A stretch of 8,755 nucleotides of DNA from Lachnospiraceae bacterium (GTDB lineage Bacteria; Bacillota; Clostridia; Lachnospirales; Lachnospiraceae), in NCBI GenBank assembly GCA_024691145.1, contig JAILNW010000381.1:1-8755 (forward strand), read 5' to 3'. A program made the position numbers and the translations under genes. A model generated the notes under the pieces. It was given only the letters and a program-made list of their open reading frames with translations. It made no database searches and was not told where the DNA came from. Each line of letters opens with the position of its first letter. Position 1 is the first letter of the stretch. Below, in pieces: positions 1-6,195 of the stretch.

Positions 1-414
1 ACAGGAATGTCCCTGGCACTTGTATTTGTAAGCGCCAACAGCTATAAGAAAATAAAGGAACAGACTGATTATACATTTAACACAGGAGCGCTTGTAAGCT
101 ATGTGGAAAATAAAATACATAACTATGATAATGGCCATATTGAAATCTTCACAACAGAAGATGATATAGATGTTCTTGTGCTGAATGAAGATAATATGAT
201 GTTTAAAACTTATGTGTATTGTTATAATGGGAAAATGTATGAAAACCTTGTAAGAAGTGAAACAGAGTTTAAAAAGGGAAAGGGCGAAAAGCTTTATGAT
301 GCTGAAGCCATGTCCATAAAATATGAAAAAGAGGACCTTATAAGGGTGAATCTTTGTGTTAGTGAAGATGATACAATAGAAACTTTTATAAAGATTAATT
401 CAGAAAAGCAGTAG
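1..414 (+). CDS. DUF4860-like membrane-anchored protein, 5' end missing
   Basis: The frame is open from the left edge, so the true start lies upstream; the ATG at 7 is probably internal. The first visible residues (about GMSLALVFVSA) look like the end of an N-terminal membrane segment, followed by a roughly 120-residue soluble domain. The pattern NTGALVSYVENKIHNYD, then a hydrophobic LVLNED stretch, then TYVYCYNGKMYENLVR, recalls the DUF4860 family (typically an S-x-x-Y-x-x-N-K-V/I motif followed by a YVYDGxLxEL-like strand). That family is common in Lachnospiraceae beside type II secretion/type IV pilus genes. Function is unknown; a pseudopilin-like or accessory pilus component exposed outside the membrane is the likely role given the neighbours. 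The next gene begins 15 nt downstream with a strong ribosome binding site, so the two are probably co-transcribed. The family assignment is from memory of the pattern and was not searched. Confidence 0.7.
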   Translation, partial: TGMSLALVFVSANSYKKIKEQTDYTFNTGALVSYVENKIHNYDNGHIEIFTTEDDIDVLVLNEDNMMFKTYVYCYNGKMYENLVRSETEFKKGKGEKLYDAEAMSIKYEKEDLIRVNLCVSEDDTIETFIKINSEKQ

Positions 415-419
415 GTTTT

Positions 420-425
420 GGAGGT
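420..425 (+). promoter_or_regulatory. Ribosome binding site deciding the start at 430
   Basis: GGAGGT lies 4 nt before the ATG at 430. It selects that ATG over an in-frame TTG at 418, which lies upstream of the site and could not use it. Confidence 0.75.
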
Positions 426-429
426 CGGT

Positions 430-870
430 ATGAAGAAATATAAAAAATCCAGAATAAATACGTTTTTTATAGAAATGATAATAGTAATATTATTCTTTTC
501 CGTTGCTTCTACCATAGTAGTTGAAGTATTTGCCAAAACCAATTATGACATAAAGGTAAATAAAATCAAGTCAAAATGCATTACAAAGTCCAATGCCATA
601 GGGGATTTGTACAGTTCAAATATGGATGTTGCAAAAACCCTTGTAAGAATATTCGGAGACGATTGTGAGATATTTATGGACGGAAATGATAATTATATAC
701 TTAACCTGAATGATAATCTTCTGGCAAATGGAGAATCAGATGTGGTATATAAAATATGTGAAGCAAGAAAACAGACTAAGGCAGGATATATGGGAGAACT
801 TAAGATTTCATGTATTTACAACAATGAGGTAATCTATGAATCTGAATGTGGTGCATATATCAGCAATTAG
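430..870 (+). CDS. Small prepilin-like membrane protein
   Basis: The protein has 146 residues: a basic N-terminus (MKKYKKSRIN), one hydrophobic segment at about residues 11-34 (TFFIEMIIVILFFSVAS...), then a soluble domain with several cysteines. A short basic leader followed by a hydrophobic helix with glutamate at E15 matches class III signal peptides of type IV pilins and pseudopilins. If cleavage followed N10, the glutamate would be at the canonical +5 position. The usual glycine or alanine before the cut is missing, so processing by a PilD-type peptidase is uncertain. The protein is probably a minor pilin or pseudopilin, or a membrane-anchored accessory protein. It sits between the DUF4860-like gene and another single-pass protein, two genes ahead of the PilT-type ATPase, which supports a pilus role. 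No specific family was recognised for the C-terminal domain. Confidence 0.75.
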   Translation: MKKYKKSRINTFFIEMIIVILFFSVASTIVVEVFAKTNYDIKVNKIKSKCITKSNAIGDLYSSNMDVAKTLVRIFGDDCEIFMDGNDNYILNLNDNLLANGESDVVYKICEARKQTKAGYMGELKISCIYNNEVIYESECGAYISN

Positions 871-885
871 AAGGAGTTTTGTGAT

Positions 886-1362
886 ATGAAGAATAAGCAA
901 TTTTTTGGACTGGGAATCGGATTATCTTCTGTAATAATGATATTCGTTGTACTTTGCCTTACAACACTTGCGGTACTTGCTTATTTTTGCGGAAAAGCAG
1001 ATACAAGACTTACTTCTAAAAAAGCAGAGTACAGCATAAGCTATCAGAAATCAGACCTTAAGGCAAGGGAAGTTTTAAGTGAGGTTGACGGAGTTCTTCT
1101 GGAACTTGCTAAAAATGAAAAAAGCCTTGATGAGTTTGATTCTCTTTATGAAGGAGAAGTAGAGGTACTTAGGGAGTCTGATACTATAACATACAATGTT
1201 AAGATAAATGATTCCATAGACCTTTTTGTTAATTTACAGGTAAATGAAAAAGACGGGTTAGTTAATAAAGAAAAGCGATATGCTATAAAGCAGTGGAAGA
1301 CAGTTAATAAGGGTTATGACCTTTCGGATGAGAATCTTGACCTTTGGGATCCGAACAAATAG
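886..1362 (+). CDS. Hypothetical single-pass membrane protein of the pilus operon
   Basis: The protein has 158 residues. ATG 886 is preceded by AAGGAG at 871-876, directly after the previous stop. A short positive N-terminus (MKNKQ) leads into a glycine-rich hydrophobic helix at about residues 8-35 (GLGIGLSSVIMIFVVLCLTT...), then a charged, lysine- and glutamate-rich domain predicted to lie outside the membrane. The segment SS-x-x-MIFVVLCLTT resembles small proteins I have seen next to DUF4860 genes in Lachnospiraceae; it also recalls TadE-type or pilin-type anchors but has no glutamate in the helix. Function is unknown; a structural or assembly part of the pilus machine is inferred from position. 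The stop codon overlaps the ribosome binding site of the next gene (AGGAGG 1361-1366), suggesting translational coupling to the ATPase. Confidence 0.75.
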   Translation: MKNKQFFGLGIGLSSVIMIFVVLCLTTLAVLAYFCGKADTRLTSKKAEYSISYQKSDLKAREVLSEVDGVLLELAKNEKSLDEFDSLYEGEVEVLRESDTITYNVKINDSIDLFVNLQVNEKDGLVNKEKRYAIKQWKTVNKGYDLSDENLDLWDPNK

Positions 1363-1366
1363 GAGG
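1361..1366 (+). promoter_or_regulatory. Ribosome binding site of the PilT gene, overlapping the upstream stop
   Basis: AGGAGG shares two bases with the stop codon TAG (1360-1362) of the previous gene and lies 7 nt before ATG 1374. It rules out the in-frame TTG at 1344, which lies upstream within the previous gene. Confidence 0.8.
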
Positions 1367-1373
1367 TTTTAAC

Positions 1374-2432
1374 ATGGTTTTAACTGAGATTTTAAAGGAT
1401 GCCTTAAAAAAACAGGCTTCTGATATATTTATTGTTTCAGGAACATCTATTGGTTACAGAATATCAGGAAAGATAGTAAGGCTTTCAGATGATGAAATCC
1501 TTCTTCCTGACGATACCAATATTCTTATAAGACAGATATTTGAAATGGCCGGGTACAGCAAAGACCAGATTCAGCCGGACTCTAAAAATGAATATGACTT
1601 TTCATTTTCCATGGCGGGACTTGGAAGATTCCGTGCCAATATTTACAGGCAGAGAGGGTCACTTGCAGCAGTACTTCGTACGGTAATGTATGATTTACCT
1701 GACTACAAGTCACTTCATATACCTGAGAAAATAATGAACCTTGCAGACACAAAGAAGGGAATTGTCCTTATAACAGGCTCTGCAGGAAGCGGAAAGTCCA
1801 CAACACTTACATGTATGCTGGATAAAATAAATGCAACAAGACAGGGACATATAATAACAATTGAGGACCCAATCGAATTTCTTCACAGACATAAAAAATG
1901 CATAATAAGCCAGAGAGAAATAAATATAGATGCAAGGGATTATGTTAAGGCCCTAAGGGCAGCCTTAAGGCAAAGCCCTGATGTTATACTTGTTGGTGAA
2001 ATGAGAGATTATGAAACCATGAATATAGCAATGACAGCCGCAGAAACAGGACAGTTTATACTATCAACACTTCATACAATAGGAGCTGCAAATACTATAG
2101 ACAGGGTTATTGATGTATTTCCGTCATCACAGCAGCACCAGATACGTATACAGCTTGCAATGGTACTACAGGCAGTTATATCACAGCAGCTTATACCAAC
2201 AGTTGACGGAGGACTTATACCGGCATTTGAAATCATGAATGTTAACAATGCTGTAAGAACCATGATAAGAGAGCAGAAAACACACCAGATTGATACAATA
2301 ATTCAATCCAGTGAAGGTATGCAGACAATGGATACAGACATTTTACGACTATATAAAGAAGGCATTATATCAAAAGAAAGCGCTATTAACTATGCATCCA
2401 ACTCGGAAATGATGCGTAAAAGAATAGGATAG
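1374..2432 (+). CDS. pilT: PilT-family type IV pilus retraction ATPase
   Basis: The protein has 352 residues, the normal PilT length. PilT ATPases form cytoplasmic hexamers that power pilus retraction and twitching. The N-terminal PAS-like domain (about 1-105) contains the family's ASD-x-x-x-x-x-G...RI-x-G-x-I pattern. The catalytic core holds Walker A GSAGSGKS (135-142), the Asp box TIEDPIEF (162-169), Walker B with catalytic glutamate in DVILVGEMRD (203-212) and a His box ending at H234 in STLHT. The C-terminal motif NAVRTMIRE (292-300) corresponds to the AIRNLIRE motif that separates PilT from the assembly ATPases PilB/GspE. The first His-box histidine (usual TGHLV) is replaced by glutamine in TGQFI. 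All core catalytic residues are present, so the enzyme should be active. It is the fourth gene of the operon and the only ATPase in the window; a PilB partner is expected outside. Confidence 0.93.
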   Translation: MVLTEILKDALKKQASDIFIVSGTSIGYRISGKIVRLSDDEILLPDDTNILIRQIFEMAGYSKDQIQPDSKNEYDFSFSMAGLGRFRANIYRQRGSLAAVLRTVMYDLPDYKSLHIPEKIMNLADTKKGIVLITGSAGSGKSTTLTCMLDKINATRQGHIITIEDPIEFLHRHKKCIISQREINIDARDYVKALRAALRQSPDVILVGEMRDYETMNIAMTAAETGQFILSTLHTIGAANTIDRVIDVFPSSQQHQIRIQLAMVLQAVISQQLIPTVDGGLIPAFEIMNVNNAVRTMIREQKTHQIDTIIQSSEGMQTMDTDILRLYKEGIISKESAINYASNSEMMRKRIG

Positions 2433-2440
2433 TGTACCTG

Positions 2441-2447
2441 AAAGGAG
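2441..2447 (+). promoter_or_regulatory. Ribosome binding site selecting ATG 2456
   Basis: AAAGGAG lies 8 nt before ATG 2456. An in-frame GTG at 2432, overlapping the pilT stop codon (TAGTG), would put this site inside the coding region, so the ATG is preferred. Confidence 0.7.
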
Positions 2448-2455
2448 AAAATATC

Positions 2456-4690
2456 ATGGAACAAAACAAGGACATAGACTTTGAAAAGATTGTATCGGAA
2501 CTAAAGGTAGGAGTACTTGTTGTAAAGTATGGCTCTGAAATAAAAATCGAATATGCCAATGATTACTTTTATGAAATAACAGGATATTCTAGAAATGAAT
2601 ATGAAAAGTTATTTAACAACAATATAACACCAAGAATATATCCTGATGATGTACAGAAACTTAAGGCAAATGTATCAAGACAGCTCCAGATGGGAGGAAA
2701 TATAAGATATGAATTCCGTATTATTAAAAAGGACGGATCAATTGCATGGCTTAGCATTAATGGTACAAAACATTATTCAGATGTGTTAAGACTTCGTGTA
2801 TGTGTTTCTGATATTACAGAAAGCAAAACACTTTATAATGATATAGCAGAGAAAAACCTTGAACTTGATACAATTTACAACAATATACATGGCGGTCTTA
2901 TTAAGATTTACCTTCCTGAATTCAGAGTTGTATATGCTAACAATGGTTTTTATGACATAATAGGCTACACAAAGGAAGAGTTTCTGCATAAGTTTAATAA
3001 TGTAATTACAGACCTTGTGCCAGTTGAAGACCTTGAAAGACTTACAGAACTTTCAACGCAGTGTCCAAGTATAGTTAATTACAATGTAAGAACAATAGCA
3101 CCAAATGGAGATATTAACTGGAATATTCTTAATGCCAGCCGTATAGGCTCTTTAGAGGGAAAACCTTTGTACCTTTGTACAATTATAGATATATCTGAAA
3201 ATAAAAAGTATGAGGAAAAACTTGAATTTCAGCAGAAGAAAAACAGGATAATAACTGAACTTTCTGGTGAGTGGATGTGGGAATATGATATTGCCTCAGA
3301 TACCCTTACAAGACGTGGTGCTCCTGAAATATTCAAGGATGACAGGGTTGTTGGCAATTACAGACAGAACATGTTAGACAGCAAGATAGTACATGAAGAG
3401 GACATTAAGATATTTAATGAGTTATGTGATGCCATGGCTCTTGGAAAAAATATAATAGAAGAGCAATTCAGAATGAGAACTTCAGAGACTGAGGACAGTT
3501 TCTCATGGTTTAAGGCTGTTGGAACAACACTTTATGACGCAGACGGTGATGCAATCTGTGTTATAGGAAAAACCAGCAATATTGATGAAACTCATGAGCA
3601 TCTTGCAATACTTGAGGATAAGGCAAGCCGTGATTCCCTTACTCAGATATACAACAGAACAGAGTTCCAGAATATAGTTGAGGAAAAACTTGCTGCTGGA
3701 AAGGATGTACTTCCTTCAGCACTTATTCTTGCTGATATTGATAACTTTAGAAGTATAAATGATTCCTTAGGACATTTGTTCGGAGATTCAGTTCTTATAG
3801 AGGTTTCTAATATACTTACTACAATGTTCCCTAATGACATTGTGGGAAGAGTTGGAACAGACGTATTTGCAGTATTTATTGAAAAAGCATCTAGCAGGAA
3901 GTATATAGATGGCATACTTGACCAGGTGGACAAGCTGTTTTCTAAGATTTATTCAGCTGATAAAGATGAGTATAAGATTACCTGCAGTATAGGTATTGAG
4001 TATACAGAAAGCGTTGAACCTACATATGAGGTTATGTTTAAGAAGGCAGATATTGCACTGTTTACTGCAAAGGATAATGGTAAAAATGTGCATGTATATT
4101 ATGAAGAGTCACAGGAATTTGGTGCAGAAACAAGAACCCTTAATGAGTACAATATGAAGGAAAGTTTCTCATCACTTCAGGAGTCTATTGACTCGGCTCT
4201 TGTTACTTCTGCAATTGATCTTTTGTTTGATGCAAAGGATACAATAAGTGCCGTTAAGATTCTTCTTGCTAAGATGAGAGAGCACTTTGATGCAGAATAT
4301 ATTATGATATCAACACTTAAGGAAAGCCGTAATGGTAATTACAGTACAAAGGAAATGTGGATACCGAATAGCTTTAAGATATCACAAAAATCCCCTGTTG
4401 CTGCTGAAGTTGTGGAGCAGCACCTGTCACTGTTTAATAATGATATGCTTTTTTACTGCAGTGATATAAGCACTATTAATTCTATTGCACCTCTTGTGTA
4501 TGAGGAGTTAACTAAGAATGGAACACAGTCGGTATTACAGTGCGCCAATATACGTAATGGCAAGCTTTGCGGCTTCGTATCAATAGCAACATGCTCCGAT
4601 GCCACATCTTGGAATGTGGGAGATGTAAGAACATTTACGATATTATGTAAGATACTGTTCTCGGCTATAGTTAAGGTACCGATAAAATAA
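2456..4690 (+). CDS. PAS-PAS-PAS protein with degenerate GGDEF domain and GAF-like tail
   Basis: The protein has 744 residues and no evident signal peptide or membrane segment, so it is probably cytosolic. Three PAS-like domains can be placed at about 14-125, 139-252 and 266-382; the first two show the typical YAN(D/N)xFYxIxGY core, the first ends in VSDITE and the second in IIDISE. A GGDEF-family domain at about 390-550 is recognised by DSLTQIYNR, ADIDNFRSINDSLGH and ADIALFTAKDNGKN. Its signature motif is GTDVF (467-471) instead of GGDEF, so the metal- and GTP-contacting acidic residue is lost. The RxxD inhibitory site is also absent (FPND at the equivalent place). Residues 580-740 resemble a GAF-like sensor. 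The protein is therefore probably not a diguanylate cyclase; it may bind GTP or a nucleotide, or act as a scaffold controlling the pilus ATPase encoded 23 nt upstream. No EAL domain is present. The GAF assignment is tentative. Confidence 0.85.
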   Translation: MEQNKDIDFEKIVSELKVGVLVVKYGSEIKIEYANDYFYEITGYSRNEYEKLFNNNITPRIYPDDVQKLKANVSRQLQMGGNIRYEFRIIKKDGSIAWLSINGTKHYSDVLRLRVCVSDITESKTLYNDIAEKNLELDTIYNNIHGGLIKIYLPEFRVVYANNGFYDIIGYTKEEFLHKFNNVITDLVPVEDLERLTELSTQCPSIVNYNVRTIAPNGDINWNILNASRIGSLEGKPLYLCTIIDISENKKYEEKLEFQQKKNRIITELSGEWMWEYDIASDTLTRRGAPEIFKDDRVVGNYRQNMLDSKIVHEEDIKIFNELCDAMALGKNIIEEQFRMRTSETEDSFSWFKAVGTTLYDADGDAICVIGKTSNIDETHEHLAILEDKASRDSLTQIYNRTEFQNIVEEKLAAGKDVLPSALILADIDNFRSINDSLGHLFGDSVLIEVSNILTTMFPNDIVGRVGTDVFAVFIEKASSRKYIDGILDQVDKLFSKIYSADKDEYKITCSIGIEYTESVEPTYEVMFKKADIALFTAKDNGKNVHVYYEESQEFGAETRTLNEYNMKESFSSLQESIDSALVTSAIDLLFDAKDTISAVKILLAKMREHFDAEYIMISTLKESRNGNYSTKEMWIPNSFKISQKSPVAAEVVEQHLSLFNNDMLFYCSDISTINSIAPLVYEELTKNGTQSVLQCANIRNGKLCGFVSIATCSDATSWNVGDVRTFTILCKILFSAIVKVPIK

Positions 4691-4701
4691 GAGATTAAGA
4701 C

Positions 4702-4730
4702 TTGACTTATACTATAAATTAGTGTACAAT
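4702..4730 (+). promoter_or_regulatory. Sigma-A-type promoter for the copy 1 ATPase gene
   Basis: A -35 box TTGACT (4702-4707) and a -10 box TACAAT (4725-4730) are separated by exactly 17 bp, each one base from consensus. The promoter lies 12 bp after the PAS/GGDEF gene stop and about 40 bp before the start at 4772. No terminator was seen between the two genes, so read-through from the pilus operon could add to transcription. Confidence 0.8.
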
Positions 4731-4754
4731 CGGTAAAAGCAGAATATTATGGTT

Positions 4755-4764
4755 AAAGGAGGGG
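4755..4764 (+). promoter_or_regulatory. Ribosome binding site favouring ATG 4772 over ATG 4766
   Basis: AAAGGAGGGG, with GGAGG at 4758-4762. The first ATG (4766) is only 3 nt beyond GGAGG, which is too close; ATG 4772 is 9 nt away. Starting at 4772 gives MGIYLNPG, matching the conserved N-terminal G-x-YLNP of the family, as in copy 2. Confidence 0.7.
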
Positions 4765-4771
4765 AATGGAT

Positions 4772-6063
4772 ATGGGGATATATCTGAATCCAGGCAAGTC
4801 TATGTTTGAAGAGGCTTTAGAGGCTGATATTTATATAGACAAAACCAAGATGATACAGTATCTTAATTCAGTTGTTAAAACCAGAATGAAGTACGTTAGT
4901 GTATCACGACCAAGAAGATTTGGAAAATCTATGGCTGCAGATATGATATGTGCATATTATGATAGAAATGCTGATAGTAAAGATTTATTTCTTCAGACAG
5001 AGTTATCAAGATGTGAACCTGTTGTTTGTGAGAACAGGACTATTAATTGGGATTCATATCTAGGAGCATTTGATGTAATCAGACTTGTGATGACTGATTT
5101 TATGGATGATAATACCTCTGTAAGAGATATGCTAAAATATTTGAATGATGAAGTAACGGAAGAATTAATGGAAACATTTCCAGAGGTAAAGTTTGGAAAC
5201 AGAATTAATCTTCGTATCGTTCTTAACAAAATATTTGCAACTACTAAACGTCAGTTTATAATAGTTATAGATGAATGGGATGCTGTGTTTAGAAAATGTA
5301 AGAATGATGAAGAAGGTCAGGAATTATACCTTGATTTTCTAAGAGATTGCTTAAAGGATAAGCCGTATGTTGCACTTGCATATATAACAGGTATATTGCC
5401 AATTAAAAAATATGGTGAACATTCAGCACTCAATATGTTTGATGAATACTCTATGATGCATCCTATGCAAATGGCAGAATTTACAGGCTTTACTACCAGT
5501 GAGGTTCTGGAACTTTGTAAAGAATACAATATGAAGTATGAGGAAATATCTAGCTGGTATGATGGATATGTAATAAGTGGAATTATTCCTAAGGATAAAA
5601 GAGAGGAATATAGAGAAGGAACATATACGGACCATAAGGTTGCTATCTATAGTCCCTTGTCTGTTGTTAAGGCCATGACTACTGGAGTAATTAAAAATTA
5701 CTGGAACAAGACAGAAACTTATGAGGCTTTAGCTGAGTATATAAAGCGAAATTATGCAGGCCTTAAGGAAGCTGTTGCCTTGTTAATGAATGGTGGCAGA
5801 CTGGTAATCGATACCTCAACATATAAGAATGATATGACAACCTTTACTGGAAGAGATGATGTTCTTTCACTTTTAGTACACCTTGGATATTTGGGATTTG
5901 ATGATGAAAAGAGCGAGGTTTTTATTCCTAATAATGAGATACTTGATGAATTTAAAACTTCTACAAAGGTAATATTTTGTTAATTGGGATTAATTATGAT
6001 CGTGATTTATCAAGTAAGGATTCTAATTACAAACGTCATACGTGTATTATTGAAGAGGCATAA
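4772..6063 (+). pseudogene. AAA-ATPase-like/PDDEXK_9 paralogue, copy 1, nuclease domain deleted and frameshifted
   Basis: The open frame 4772-5983 gives 403 residues. It carries the full N-terminal ATPase-like domain: YLNP and YIDKT near the start, a Walker A-like SRPRRFGKSM (45-54), Walker B IVIDEWDAVF (164-173), AYITGILPIKKYG, and the WYDGY and YSPLSV motifs. Intact relatives continue about 150 residues further into a PD-(D/E)XK nuclease. Here the frame stops at TAA 5981 soon after FIPNNEILDEF. Reading from TTG 5977 in another frame to TAA 6061 gives LLIGINYDRDLSS...RHTCIIEEA, clearly the family's C-terminal end (compare LLIGINYDKD...HTCVIEELE in copy 3). Roughly 130 codons containing the catalytic D...ExK are therefore missing, and a shift of two bases in a T-run (5975-5978) breaks the frame. 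The ATPase part may still be made from its own promoter. Family function is unknown. Similarity to copies 2 and 3 is clear but moderate. Confidence 0.85.
5977..6063 (+). other. Out-of-frame relic of the copy 1 nuclease C-terminus
   Basis: This stretch encodes LLIGINYDRD, then a charged stretch, then HTCIIEEA and a stop, in a frame offset from the upstream ORF. It matches the last residues of the copy 3 protein. Its preservation shows that the upstream ORF end is a mutated gene and not a natural C-terminus. Confidence 0.8.
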
Positions 6064-6081
6064 TTGAATTTGATGTAAGGA

Positions 6082-6116
6082 AAGGCTATGTAATCCAGCT
6101 TGGATTGCATAGCCTT
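6082..6116. terminator. 35-nt hairpin between convergent copies 1 and 2, probable terminator
   Basis: AAGGCTATG-T-AATCCA pairs with TGGATT-G-CATAGCCTT around a GCT loop, giving a stem of about 16 pairs. The central T/G position is a U-G wobble in + strand RNA and a C-A mismatch in - strand RNA. On the - strand the stem is followed by a pyrimidine-rich TTTCCTTAC, fitting a weak intrinsic terminator for copy 2. On the + strand it could slow transcripts leaving copy 1. A near copy lies at 7484-7518. Confidence 0.65.
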
Positions 6117-6121
6117 GGTAA

Positions 6122-6195
6122 TTCCCTTACTAATTCATAATCATTCATAGCAACATAATATGCTAAAGTAATTGCACAACTTAAAGAATTTTCAT
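6122..6195 (-). other. Relic of the copy 2 C-terminal domain
   Basis: This stretch matches 7792-7865 inside the copy 3 gene at 72 of 74 bases. Read on the - strand in the copy 3 frame it encodes ENSLSCAITLAYYVAMND and then YELVRE, the region just before the nuclease active site. It lies at and beyond the stop of copy 2 (6181-6183), in a frame that copy 2 no longer reads. It is bounded by two deletion junctions, at 6193-6195 and at about 6115-6122. Confidence 0.85.

Noticed and set aside
418..429. TTG at 418 as the start of the prepilin-like gene
   Set aside because: It precedes the GGAGGT site at 420-425, which properly serves ATG 430.
2432..2455. GTG at 2432 as start of the PAS/GGDEF gene, overlapping the pilT stop
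   Set aside because: The AAAGGAG site at 2441-2447 would fall inside the coding region, and it is well spaced for ATG 2456.
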